From Endomicrobium sp. (lineage in GTDB: Bacteria; Elusimicrobiota; Endomicrobiia; Endomicrobiales; Endomicrobiaceae), in NCBI GenBank assembly GCA_031273885.1, contig JAISRA010000008.1, positions 1 to 9,474 on the forward strand: a DNA stretch of 9,474 bases, in the 5' to 3' direction. The translations under genes and the position numbers were made by a program. Position 1 is the stretch's first letter. Every line of letters starts with the position of its first letter. Below are positions 1 through 7,300 of the stretch, piece after piece. The notes below the pieces were generated by a model. That model searched no databases, had not been told where the DNA came from, and saw only the letters and a list, made by a program, of their open reading frames with translations.

Positions 1-1
1 G

Positions 2-89
2 CGGAGAGGGAGGGATTCGAACCCTCGATACATTTTTTCGTACATTAGTTTTCGAGACTAACGCCTTCAACCAGCTCGGCCACCTCTCC
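2..89 (-). tRNA. tRNA-Ser (anticodon CGA)
   Basis: Read on the minus strand this folds as a class II tRNA. The acceptor arms GGAGAGG and CCTCTCC pair over 7 bp, with G as discriminator at position 2. The D arm has GCC/GGC pairing, the anticodon stem TTAGT/ACTAA encloses the loop CTCGAAA, the long variable arm has a GTAC/GTAT stem, and the T arm is GAGGG-TTCGAAT-CCCTC. The anticodon CGA reads the serine codon UCG, and the long variable arm fits serine. Position 1 reads C on this strand and could be the first base of an encoded CCA, but the window ends there. The gene begins 18 bases after the lptD stop with no clear terminator between them, so co-transcription with lptD and later processing is possible. 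Confidence 0.96.
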
Positions 90-107
90 GTTATAGAAAA
101 TATCTCG

Positions 108-2144
108 TTAACTTTTTGCTTGGCGTTCATATTCCCACGGACAGAACATTTCTTCAGAAACATCATAATCTAAATTGTTTGAGCCTTTCAAAGGCATATT
201 TGTCTTTAGACAAAGTTTAAAAAAAACATCCTTATGGAGTTTAGTTGCCCTCCACCTTACTACAAAATTGTAACAGTGTAAATCCCTATAAAGTCTAAGT
301 TCCTGATTAGTTGTTGCTATATACGATGAATCAACTAACGCTGTAGTTCCGACATTATAATCCAATCTCCATTTAGGAGTAAGCCATACTCCAAATCCAA
401 AAATATTATTTATTTTACGATTTTTAATATCATCGCAATTTTTATAAAAAGCACCAAAGTTAAAATATACTTTCTTCAGTTCCCCTACTTTTAGATAAAA
501 TTTAAAAGAGTTAAATTTATATGGTTCTACAAGCTGCACTTCCTCCGCATACACATTTACAAAATATTTAGGCGTCCATGTTAATTCTGTAATAAGAGGC
601 AACCGCCGCTGCTTACTAGTATCATGTAGTAAACTACATTCAAAGGCATTTCTTACTGTTGTTTTGTCACCTACGTACATATAATTGCTTAGCTTAAAAC
701 AATTAGCTTCTATGCCACAATATTTTTTTAAAGGATCGACATGATATCTATTGCTTGCTTTGTATAGATAATCAATGTTCCAATGCATCCAGCTTGTCGT
801 TCTAAACCTTGCATTTACACCGCCGCCATACTGTGTAAAACAAACATTTTTAAAACTGCCTGAATCATCTTTGTCATACCAATTTTCAGTCATCTCTAAG
901 CTGGGCTTCAATACTAATCTCCTGCCTAATTTAAAATTTTTTGTCAATGTATATCTAAATAAACTTGTATTTTTAAAAAAATAATAATCAGATCCCTCAA
1001 CCTTCACATAATCGTGACTATAATACCAATATGGTTTTTGCACCAATCCCATACCAAGATTTTTAGCATATATATCCACTACCACTCTCGGTAAACTTAT
1101 TAACGATGTTTTATACTCTGAAACAACACTGCTATTATCAGAAGTATTATACCAAACACCAAACAATAAATTTGCCTTACTCCACTGTCTTGTAACAGTT
1201 GCACAATTTCGAGTTCTTTCCCAATCGCTTTGATTATAAAAGTCATTGAAACTTCTATCACTTATAAAATTTGCTTTCGATCTTATAGTCCATTGATCAT
1301 TTACCCTATGGAAGTAATTAGGTCTTACCTGCCATTTTTTTCCATTATTATTATTATTATTATTCAAATCTTTAGTTGTGTAAGCAAATATATTTCCTAC
1401 TGCATTGTCAGTTACATAATTTATTTCTGCCCCATATCCTCTACCTTTTTTTCCTAAACAATCATACTTAATTTTACCTATAGCGTTTTCACTTAATGAA
1501 AATGAAACAGCAGTTTTTAATGAAAAAACACCTGAATTTATATAACCTGGTTCAATTTCAAATCTTAAGTTTGAACCAAAACTTTTGCAACATCTAAGTG
1601 ATTTTGTAACAACCGGAAGATAAAACACAGGGATCTTCCCAATATAAAAAACAGCATTGTAAATGGTTATTCTTTTACCTAAAATAAGTTTACAACGTTT
1701 TGATCTAAAATAAGTGTGGGGCTTGTCCAAATCACAATTTGAAAATATTATATCATGGATTACAAATGTATTTTTCCCTCGTCTCTCCATAGATTTTGAA
1801 CGCATAAATAAATAAGAAGAATAAGCAAAGGTTTCTTTTATATAGCCAACTTCGTTCCCATAATTATATGAAATACTGTCTGCATGAATTGTATTCCCAG
1901 TTTCCTCAACTTTAACATTACCGCATGCATTAATGACTTTTTCACTAATAACAAACTCAACATAATCGGCATATATCTTTTTGTCTTGCCAATTTAAAAC
2001 AACATTGCCATATGCGTCAATTTTATCCATACCTTCAAAATATTCAAGATTATCTGCAAATATCTCAACCTCATTAGCAAACGCAACTCCGGTTAATAAA
2101 AATATAAGAAAGAAGAGAATAATTTTTTTTATTGATTTATTCAT
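108..2144 (-). CDS. lptD: LPS-assembly protein LptD (OstA/Imp family)
   Basis: Outer-membrane protein that, with LptE, inserts lipopolysaccharide into the outer leaflet. With the ATG at 2144 the protein has 678 residues and starts with a classic signal peptide: basic MNKSIKK, a hydrophobic run, then the cleavage site VAFA/NE near residue 23. Residues ~25-110 form the OstA/LptA-like jellyroll (FADNLEYFEG, DAYGNVVL, INACGNVKVEE). Next comes the LptD signature around FSNCDLDKPHTYFRSKRCKL and the motif IGKIPVFYLPV, followed by a beta-barrel rich in aromatic, alternating strands to the C-terminus, where LYRDLHCYNFVVRWR resembles a late LptD strand. An ATG nine codons upstream (2171) is open, but the -10 box at 2174-2179 would put the transcript start at or past it, so I prefer 2144. 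I see no strong Shine-Dalgarno sequence. Residues 261-267 are seven Asn encoded by a microsatellite. Cysteines occur at both ends (near SNCDL, and EMFCPWE), so inter-domain disulfides as in E. coli are possible but unproven. Confidence 0.88.
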   Translation of the reverse strand: MNKSIKKIILFFLIFLLTGVAFANEVEIFADNLEYFEGMDKIDAYGNVVLNWQDKKIYADYVEFVISEKVINACGNVKVEETGNTIHADSISYNYGNEVGYIKETFAYSSYLFMRSKSMERRGKNTFVIHDIIFSNCDLDKPHTYFRSKRCKLILGKRITIYNAVFYIGKIPVFYLPVVTKSLRCCKSFGSNLRFEIEPGYINSGVFSLKTAVSFSLSENAIGKIKYDCLGKKGRGYGAEINYVTDNAVGNIFAYTTKDLNNNNNNNGKKWQVRPNYFHRVNDQWTIRSKANFISDRSFNDFYNQSDWERTRNCATVTRQWSKANLLFGVWYNTSDNSSVVSEYKTSLISLPRVVVDIYAKNLGMGLVQKPYWYYSHDYVKVEGSDYYFFKNTSLFRYTLTKNFKLGRRLVLKPSLEMTENWYDKDDSGSFKNVCFTQYGGGVNARFRTTSWMHWNIDYLYKASNRYHVDPLKKYCGIEANCFKLSNYMYVGDKTTVRNAFECSLLHDTSKQRRLPLITELTWTPKYFVNVYAEEVQLVEPYKFNSFKFYLKVGELKKVYFNFGAFYKNCDDIKNRKINNIFGFGVWLTPKWRLDYNVGTTALVDSSYIATTNQELRLYRDLHCYNFVVRWRATKLHKDVFFKLCLKTNMPLKGSNNLDYDVSEEMFCPWEYERQAKS
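1344..1364 (-). repeat. (AAT)7 trinucleotide microsatellite inside lptD
   Basis: Seven perfect tandem copies, ATT on the plus strand and AAT on the coding strand. They are exactly in the lptD reading frame and encode seven consecutive asparagines in the context DLNNNNNNNGKK. The tract lies in the beta-barrel part of the protein, probably in a loop or turn between strands. Slippage would change loop length without breaking the frame. Confidence 0.9.
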
Positions 2145-2173
2145 CGATATGTTATACTGTTTAGGATACATTC

Positions 2174-2202
2174 ATTATAGCTTCGGCAACTTAAAGTGTA
2201 CA
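2174..2202 (-). promoter_or_regulatory. Putative sigma70 promoter of lptD
   Basis: On the minus strand there is a perfect -10 box TATAAT (2179-2174), a 17-base spacer, and a -35 box TGTACA (2202-2197) that matches TTGACA at four of six positions. The expected start of transcription is around 2166-2168, some 22-24 bases before the lptD ATG at 2144. The -35 box lies in the perfect 8-bp palindrome GTGTACAC (2196-2203), which could simply be chance or could bind a dimeric regulator. It is the best promoter-like sequence I noticed in the window. Confidence 0.55.
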
Positions 2203-2472
2203 CATGTTTTCGATACCAGATTTTGCACAATCCAAGTCTTTGTCACAATTTTAAACTTACTTTAATTCCTTTAACAATATTATCTCACAACATGCTTTAA
2301 TATACACCAGAGTATTGGAAGTTGCAAAATTTATAAGAAACGTTGGCACTTTTTATTTTAGAAGAATTTTTAAGCTTTTAATACTGACTTCAACAACATA
2401 ACTACCAATACAAAAAACATGATCTATCAAACAATTAAAAAAATCTTTTTGGTTCTTTTATATATATCGTTA
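2203..2472. other. Intergenic region without a recognisable gene
   Basis: This 270-base AT-rich stretch separates folC from the lptD promoter. I find no RNA gene, no strong GC-rich hairpin with a T run, and no intact open frame. On the minus strand, 2458-2370 reads as a short lysine-rich and then hydrophobic peptide (KRTKKIFLIV, two stops, IMFFVLVVMLLKSVLKA, stop). That looks like a membrane anchor or signal sequence and could be the remains of a small envelope gene. AT-rich DNA easily gives such hydrophobic runs by chance, so I do not call a gene. Confidence 0.4.
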
Positions 2473-3746
2473 TCAATTATAACGTGACTTGTTGTATATA
2501 ACCGTCAAAACTTCACCGGCAAGATAAAGAGATCCTATACATACAGAAGTTTCTCCATTATCCATCATACTTAAAGCTTTTTCTACTGAATCAGCGGTAT
2601 AAATTTTATTTTGCACAATATGTTTTAAAAATTCTGCTTCCAAAACATCTGGACTTATGGCTCTGTCATTATTTACTTTAGGCAATATTACTTTTTTAAC
2701 AAAAGGCACTATCTTTCTTATAACATACTTATATTTCTTTTCCTTCATTATGGCAAAAATAAAAGTTACTTTTTTTTTTGAAAAACCTAACTGCCTAAAT
2801 GTTTCAAGAAATACATCAAAACCCTGAATATTATGTGCACCGTCTATAATTAATTTAAAATTTTTGTCACCAGTACAGACTTTTCTTATATCAAAACGTC
2901 CGGGGAAAATAGTATTTTTTAAGCCCATTCTTATACAGGTTTCGTTTAAACGATATCCGTTGTTATTTAAAAGCTCTATTGCGCAAACAGCAACGGAAGC
3001 ATTTACAACTTGATGTTTCCCCAAAAGTTTCAATTCAATATTATTTAATTTTATATTTTTGCTTATATAGTCAAACTGCTGACCATATATGGACGCTGTG
3101 TTATTTAAAGTTTTAAAATCTGTTCCATATACATACGGATTCCTTGTTTTATCTTTTATAACAGAAATCGCGGCTTGCGATAGTCTTCCACAAACAACAT
3201 AAGCATCTTTTTTTATTATACCCGCTTTTTCAAAAGCTATATCCTTAATAGTATTGCCCAATATTTCTTGATGATCTTTTGCAATAGATGTTATAATGCA
3301 AACTAATGAATTTTTTATAATATTAGTTGCATCAAAGCGTCCGCCAACACCCGTCTCAATTATGGCAATATCAACTTTCTGCCCTGTAAAATATATAAAA
3401 GCTAACGTCGTTAAATATTCAAAATAAGAAAGTTTATACTTAACCGCTTTCTCAAAATATTTTTTCGCCAAATAATCAAAAACTTGTGCAGGTATATTCG
3501 ATCGTTAATCTTAATTCTTTCAGTAATCTCAACTAAATGAGGAGATATGTACAATGCAGTCTTATATCCACCTAGCTTTAAAATCTCAGACATAAAAACT
3601 GCTGTTGACCCTTTTCCATTAGTTCCTGCTATATGAACTGTTTTTACTTTATCCTGAGGGTTGCCTATGCTTTCAAAAAACTCCTTTATTCTTCCAAGCC
3701 CCGGAGTCATGCGTTCATATTCTTTTAATGTTTCAAAAAAATTCAT
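2473..3746 (-). pseudogene. folC: Frameshifted folylpolyglutamate synthase / dihydrofolate synthase
   Basis: FolC joins dihydropteroate to glutamate and adds further glutamates to folates using ATP. The gene is split in two frames. The 5' part (ATG 3746 to about 3500) holds the P-loop HIAGTNGKGSTA and the segment SPHLVEITERIKINDR. The 3' part continues as PAQVFDYLAKKYFEKA, ETGVGGRFDATN, SIAKDHQEILGNTI, FEKAGIIK, GKHQVVNAS, FPGRFD and IIDGAHN, all expected FolC motifs, to the stop at 2473. Adding one base in the GATCGAATATACC stretch (about 3498-3508) restores a continuous 424-residue protein, the normal family length, so the lesion is a single-base deletion. Left alone, the 5' frame ends at 3411. 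The ATG overlaps the accD stop (ATGA), implying translational coupling; no separate ribosome site is evident. The good conservation on both sides suggests a recent mutation, a sequencing error, or rescue by frameshifting. Confidence 0.88.
3425..3465 (-). promoter_or_regulatory. Candidate -1 frameshift site in folC: slippery A_AAA_AAT plus weak downstream stem
   Basis: In the 5' frame of folC the codons CGA AAA AAT form the heptamer A AAA AAT (3465-3459), which fits the X XXY YYZ pattern of -1 ribosomal slippage. A -1 slip here is the direction needed to enter the 3' FolC frame (YFEKAVKYKL). Four bases further on, 3454-3447 can pair with 3432-3425 (8 pairs, one of them G-T) around a 14-base loop, a weak AT-rich stem. 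The six-A run could also support transcriptional slippage. This may be coincidence in an AT-rich gene. Confidence 0.25.
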
Positions 3747-4555
3747 TTGTTAGAAAAAAATTTCAAAAATTTAGCAATAACTTCTTTCATATCTTTTCTT
3801 TCTACAACAAGATCAACCATACCATGTTTTTCTAAAAACTCAGAAAGTTGAAAACCTTCAGGAAGCTGTTGTCTTATGGTCTGCTCAATAACTCTTGGAC
3901 CTGCAAACCCTATTAAAGCCTTTGGTTCTGCAATATTAACATCTCCAAGCATTGCGTAGCTTGCGGCTACACCGCCAGTTGTAGGATCCGTTAAAACTGA
4001 AATATACGCAAGTCCGCGATCAGCAAGTTTTGCAAGCGCCGCGCTTGTTTTGCCCATCTGCATAAGAGACACTATACCTTCTTGCATTCTCGCTCCGCCA
4101 GAAGCGGACACAATAACAACATGGCATTTTTTCTTTATGGCTCTTTCTATCGTTCTTACTATTTTCTCACCGACTACAGACCCCATGCTACCACCCATAA
4201 ATGAAAAATCCATAACCGCGATTAGAATATCATATCCGCTGATTTTCGCTTCGCCAGTAACAATAGCATCTTTTATCTCCATATCTTTTATTTTATTACC
4301 ATATCCTGGAAAATTTAAAAAATCAATCGGTTTAAGATTTGCATACAGTTCTTTGAAGCTTCCTTTGTCTACTATAAACTCTATTCTCTTTTCGGATCCA
4401 AGCCTTGTGTAATATCCACACTTTGGACAAACCATAAAATTTTCTTCAAAATCTTTCTGCAAAAGAATCTGATCACACTTCTTACATTTTGTCCATATTC
4501 CTGCAGGAAATCCCTTTTTTTCAGTCACTTCAACAACTTCTGTTTCTACTACCAT
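3743..4555 (-). CDS. accD: Acetyl-CoA carboxylase carboxyltransferase subunit beta
   Basis: Cytoplasmic beta subunit that, with AccA, moves the carboxyl group from carboxybiotin to acetyl-CoA, giving malonyl-CoA for fatty-acid synthesis. At 270 residues it is close to the usual length. The N-terminal zinc ribbon is complete: C24-x2-C27 and C43-x2-C46 (TKCKKC, CPKCG). The crotonase-like carboxyltransferase fold follows, with MDFSFMGGSMGSVVGEK, SASGGARMQEG, VLTDPTTGGVAASYAMLGD and IGFAGPRVIEQT, typical AccD motifs. Start: the ATG at 4555 has a GGAGG eight bases upstream. The stop overlaps the folC start by four bases, an accD-folC pairing also known from proteobacteria. It lies 54 bases after kpsF with nothing terminator-like between, so it is probably co-transcribed with it. 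accA is not in the window. Confidence 0.97.
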   Translation of the reverse strand: MVVETEVVEVTEKKGFPAGIWTKCKKCDQILLQKDFEENFMVCPKCGYYTRLGSEKRIEFIVDKGSFKELYANLKPIDFLNFPGYGNKIKDMEIKDAIVTGEAKISGYDILIAVMDFSFMGGSMGSVVGEKIVRTIERAIKKKCHVVIVSASGGARMQEGIVSLMQMGKTSAALAKLADRGLAYISVLTDPTTGGVAASYAMLGDVNIAEPKALIGFAGPRVIEQTIRQQLPEGFQLSEFLEKHGMVDLVVERKDMKEVIAKFLKFFSNK

Positions 4556-4563
4556 CTATTTTT

Positions 4564-4568
4564 CCTCC
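4564..4568 (-). promoter_or_regulatory. Strong Shine-Dalgarno of accD
   Basis: GGAGG on the minus strand, eight bases before the accD ATG. It is the best-placed ribosome binding site in the window and fixes the accD start. Confidence 0.8.
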
Positions 4569-4609
4569 AACGCCAAATTGCATTATATTTGTAAATCGTA
4601 AATATATAC

Positions 4610-5572
4610 TTATCCAATACCTTCAGCCAGCAAATCCCCTTGATCCAAAATACCCAGAGGTATTTTATTTTTATCCACAACCGGAACGTTGTCTATGTTG
4701 TATTTTTTTAAAATTTCAGCCGCCTCTACAGCCATCATGCCAGGCATTACAACTCTAGGATTTTTTGTCATTACAGACATTATATTTTCCTTCAGTATTT
4801 TTTCGTTGGATTGAACATGTCTACGCAAATCGCCATCCGTAAAAAAACCTATGAGTTTGCCTCGATTATCAACAACACTTGTAGCACCGATTCTTGTACC
4901 AGTCATGACAAAAAGAGCGTGCTCAACTGTCGCTGTGTATTTTACAATAGGATTTTGTTTGCCTTTTCTCATTAAATCCCTTACCTGCATGTTAAGTTTT
5001 TTCCCTATTGTGCCTAAAGGGTGCAACATTGCCAAATGTTCTCTTTTAAAGCCCTTCAAGCTGGAAACCGTAAGAGCTAAAGCATCTCCCATGGCAAGCA
5101 TTGCCGTGGTTGACGATGTTGGAGCAAGATTATACGGACAGGCTTCTTTCTCTACACCACAGTTAATAACACTTTCGATATTTTGCCACACCTGAGCTTG
5201 AGGTCTGCCTGTCATCGCTATTACTTTAATTTTCATTTTTTTCAAAATAGGAAGAACTTTTTTTATCTCTTCTGTCTCACCAGAATAAGAAAGCATCATT
5301 ACAATGTCATCTTTTATAAGCATTCCTAAATCACCATGCAACCCTTCAGCCAAATGAAAAAATACAGAAGGAATACCTATGGAAGACATTGTTGCCGAGA
5401 TTTTTCTGCCGATTAATCCTGATTTTCCCAATCCCATAACAACAACGTGCTCCTTACAATTTTTTATCAACGAAACAGCTTTATCAAAATTTAAATCTAA
5501 ATGTTTTATCTGCTCTTTTACAGCTTGAGATTCCAACTCGAACGTCTTCTCAGCAATTTTAAATTTTCGCAT
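4610..5572 (-). CDS. kdsD: Arabinose-5-phosphate isomerase (KpsF/GutQ family)
   Basis: Interconverts D-ribulose 5-phosphate and D-arabinose 5-phosphate, the first step toward Kdo, the sugar linking lipid A to the LPS core. The 320 residues show the family layout: a SIS sugar-isomerase domain (about 35-175) with VVVMGLGKSGLIGRKIS, HLAEGLHGDLGM (conserved His at 79), MLSYSGETEEI and LAPTSSTTAMLAMGDALA; then HPLGTIGKKL (His184), where the usual form is HPGGxLGRRL; then two CBS domains (about 200-255 and 262-320), the first with GFFTDGDLRR and the second with NVPVVD and LGILDQGDLL. GAGG lies seven bases before the ATG. The paralogues KdsD, KpsF and GutQ cannot be told apart by sequence alone; with lptD nearby, an LPS role is the natural reading. 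The gene follows a decayed region and precedes accD by 37 bases to the accD ribosome site. The symbol kpsF is also in use for this family. Confidence 0.93.
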   Translation of the reverse strand: MRKFKIAEKTFELESQAVKEQIKHLDLNFDKAVSLIKNCKEHVVVMGLGKSGLIGRKISATMSSIGIPSVFFHLAEGLHGDLGMLIKDDIVMMLSYSGETEEIKKVLPILKKMKIKVIAMTGRPQAQVWQNIESVINCGVEKEACPYNLAPTSSTTAMLAMGDALALTVSSLKGFKREHLAMLHPLGTIGKKLNMQVRDLMRKGKQNPIVKYTATVEHALFVMTGTRIGATSVVDNRGKLIGFFTDGDLRRHVQSNEKILKENIMSVMTKNPRVVMPGMMAVEAAEILKKYNIDNVPVVDKNKIPLGILDQGDLLAEGIG

Positions 5573-5785
5573 TTTAAATCCTCAATCCGCAAGGAACGAA
5601 CTCTTCTAAAAAATTTTTTATTCACTGAAGCAACTTTTACTGATATAAAAACCGGAATTTTTAAATCTTTACTCGTCTTTAAGACAAAAAGACATGAAAC
5701 ATCTAAAACAAAATTCTTTATACAATGCCAACTTTAAAATACCGCCTATTGTGGCAAATTTTTAAAATTTAAAAACTTTAATACT
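5573..5785 (-). other. Gene-free stretch upstream of kdsD, possible tail of the decayed gene
   Basis: No intact gene is present. On the minus strand one frame reads FATIGGILKLALYKEF (about 5755-5710) in the same phase as the previous fragment. Another frame is open from 5733 into the kdsD start, containing SKDLKIPVFISVKVAS and NKKFFRRVRSLRIEDLK. These could be the C-terminal part of the neighbouring ruin or of a second lost gene. A promoter for kdsD may lie here, but I see no convincing -35/-10 pair. The palindrome GTCTTTAAGAC (5675-5685) is not followed by a T run on the minus strand. Confidence 0.3.
5579..5582 (-). promoter_or_regulatory. Shine-Dalgarno of kdsD/kpsF
   Basis: GAGG (within TTGAGGA) on the minus strand sits seven bases before the ATG at 5572, supporting that start. 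Confidence 0.65.
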
Positions 5786-6098
5786 TTAAACAGTTTTACA
5801 AAATTCAGGTATTTCTCTGTCGTTTAGCTGAACATTTTTCATGCCACATTTTTTTGTTAATTTAAATAATATTTTTTGGCGCAAAAAAACACCAGTAAAA
5901 GTAACAAAATAAGGGAACTTTGGAAACATTGACTGCAACAAGTCTTTCAGACATTTTTTTGGGGAGATCCTTCAATGAAATGAACTCCTACAAAACCAGT
6001 ACCTAAATTTGTAACATCCAAAACATCTTATAATTTATAAGTTTGCATATCTTGTTGACTTCTGCCATTACTATTTCTTTTCTTGTTTCGTCATGAAT
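5786..6098 (-). pseudogene. Decayed gene, possibly a class I SAM-dependent methyltransferase
   Basis: No frame stays open, but consecutive minus-strand fragments read like one protein broken by small indels. Fragment 1 (from 6098): TRKEIVMAEVNKICKLINYK. A one-base deletion near 6028 leads to fragment 2: DVLDVTNLGTGFVGVHFIEG, then SPQKNV and a stop (5949-5947). An indel in a run of seven A (5954-5960) leads to fragment 3: SERLVAVNVSKVPLF. Another shift leads to fragment 4 (5896-5786): KILFKLTKKCGMKNVQLNDR, then EIPEFCKTV and a stop. An acidic-ended beta strand, a glycine-rich turn (VLDV...GTGFVG), a second strand (LVAVNVS) and KKCGMKNVQL recall motif I and what follows in class I methyltransferases such as the UbiE/Methyltransf_11 type. 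That family call is an inference from short motifs and the motif I loop has one residue too many. The gene starts just after hisI and would have been in the same operon. Confidence 0.4.
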
Positions 6099-6106
6099 TC
6101 ACTCAG

Positions 6107-6496
6107 TTATTTTTTATAAACTTTATCTGGATTAAACACTTGTCTGCCTATAATTTCAGTACCACCGTTTGCCACGACCTTTGTAAAGAAACAGCTTCTG
6201 TGTCCCGTATGACAAGCAGCTCCGCCGATTTGATTTACTTTCAGAAGGATACAGTCACTATCGCAGTCATAATAAAACTCTTTTACTTCCTGAATATTTC
6301 CAGAACTCACTCCTTTTACCCAAAAAGACTGTCTTGAACGACTCCAAAAAGTAGCTCTTTTTGTTTCTAGAGTTCTTTTGACAGCTTCCTTGTTCATATA
6401 AGCCACCATTAAAACAGCATTATCTTTCCAGTCCTGGACCACAGCAGGAATAAGCCCCTTGTCATCAAATTTTAAACTGTCAATAATTTTGTCCAC
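6107..6496 (-). CDS. hisI: Phosphoribosyl-AMP cyclohydrolase
   Basis: Third step of histidine synthesis: hydrolytic ring opening of phosphoribosyl-AMP. The protein has 129 residues, the size of the single-domain enzyme; the HisE pyrophosphohydrolase domain found fused in E. coli is absent. Visible motifs are [25 protein letters not shown], the metal site YDCDSDC (D77, D79, D81; C78) and [11 protein letters not shown] (C95, C102), which provide the zinc and magnesium ligands known in the family. The start is GTG at 6496, ten bases after AAGGA. An ATG at 6503 lies between the two but is out of frame. It follows hisF by 42 bases, the widest gap in the his operon, and is the last intact his gene. 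Confidence 0.95.
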   Translation of the reverse strand: MDKIIDSLKFDDKGLIPAVVQDWKDNAVLMVAYMNKEAVKRTLETKRATFWSRSRQSFWVKGVSSGNIQEVKEFYYDCDSDCILLKVNQIGGAACHTGHRSCFFTKVVANGGTEIIGRQVFNPDKVYKK

Positions 6497-6506
6497 TATT
6501 CATTTA

Positions 6507-6511
6507 TCCTT
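6507..6511 (-). promoter_or_regulatory. Ribosome binding site of hisI (supports GTG start)
   Basis: AAGGA on the minus strand, ten bases before the GTG at 6496. An out-of-frame ATG at 6503 is only three bases from it and opens an eight-codon frame (stop included) that ends at 6480, overlapping the hisI start. Confidence 0.5.
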
Positions 6512-6538
6512 ATATTTTTTTGACGTTCATCTCAGTTT

Positions 6539-7300
6539 CTAATCTGTCATTCTAACCGGTACATTTTTTAACTCTAAATATTCTTTGACTTCTTTTACTG
6601 TCAATTCTTTGTAATGAAATAAAGAAGCCGCAAGCACGGCAGAGGCCCCATTTTCATATGCTTTAACAAAATGTTCCATTTTCCCTGCCCCGCCTGACGC
6701 AATAATTGGGATCGCTACAGAATCTGAAATTATTTTTAAAAGCTCCGTATCATATCCGTTTTTTGTACCATCTCTATCCATACTTGTCAGCAAAATTTCA
6801 CCAGCACCGAATTCTGTAGCTTTTTTGGCCCAATAGACAGCATCGATTCCTGTATCAATTCTACCACCGTTCACAAATACGTTCCACTTATTTTCGCTGA
6901 CTTTTTTTGCATCTATCGCAATAATTATGCACTGTGTTCCGAATTTATCACTTGCCCTTTTTATAATTTCAGGATTCCTAACAGCTGAAGAGTTAAGGGA
7001 AACTTTATCGGCTCCAACATTTAAAAGGTTTCTTATATCTTCAATCACTCTTATCCCCCCACCGACAGTAAGTGGTATAAAAATCGACTTAGCGGTTCTT
7101 CTAACTAAATCAACCGTAGTCTCGCGGTCTTCGTGTGTAGCCGTGATATCTAAAAAAACAAGTTCATCCGCTCCACCCGAATTATAATGCTTTGCAACTT
7201 CAACAGGACAACCAGCATCTTTCAAGTCAACAAAATTTGTACCTTTAACAACACGATTATTAGCAACATCTAGACATGGAATTACTCTCATGCTTAACAT
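6539..7300 (-). CDS. hisF: Imidazole glycerol phosphate synthase subunit HisF
   Basis: Cyclase subunit of IGP synthase. In complex with HisH it uses ammonia to convert PRFAR into imidazole glycerol phosphate and AICAR. A (beta-alpha)8 barrel of 253 residues, normal length. The two catalytic aspartates are in place: D11 (VIPCLDV) and D130 (IIAIDAKK). Phosphate-binding loops LTVGGGIR and [13 protein letters not shown], and [14 protein letters not shown], are as expected. The ATG at 7300 shares one base with the hisA stop (TAATG), so translation is probably coupled; a second Met at codon 4 is less likely because [12 protein letters not shown] aligns with the usual MLAKRIIPCLDV. A weak GAGAG lies upstream. 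Confidence 0.98.
   Translation of the reverse strand: MLSMRVIPCLDVANNRVVKGTNFVDLKDAGCPVEVAKHYNSGGADELVFLDITATHEDRETTVDLVRRTAKSIFIPLTVGGGIRVIEDIRNLLNVGADKVSLNSSAVRNPEIIKRASDKFGTQCIIIAIDAKKVSENKWNVFVNGGRIDTGIDAVYWAKKATEFGAGEILLTSMDRDGTKNGYDTELLKIISDSVAIPIIASGGAGKMEHFVKAYENGASAVLAASLFHYKELTVKEVKEYLELKNVPVRMTD

Noticed and set aside
90..115. TATAAC just upstream of tRNA-Ser as its own -10 box
   Set aside because: It directly abuts the first tRNA base, too close for a start site, and no -35 box is evident; co-transcription with lptD is simpler.
1230..1457. Plus-strand open frame with poly-Ile inside lptD
   Set aside because: The Ile run is simply the ATT repeat read on the other strand; it is a shadow of lptD.
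2370..2458. Small membrane peptide gene between folC and lptD
   Set aside because: Two adjacent stops interrupt it and hydrophobic runs arise easily in AT-rich DNA; noted only as a possible remnant.
4050..4412. Plus-strand open frame of 120 codons inside accD
   Set aside because: Fully antisense to conserved AccD coding sequence; the peptide shows no family features and mirrors AccD codon bias.
5675..5685. GTCTTTAAGAC palindrome as a terminator
   Set aside because: Short, AT-rich stem with no loop, and no T run after it on the minus strand, the transcribed direction.
5501..5737. Plus-strand open frame across the kdsD start and the gap behind it
   Set aside because: It has no recognisable motif, lies partly antisense to a conserved gene, and all neighbours run the other way.
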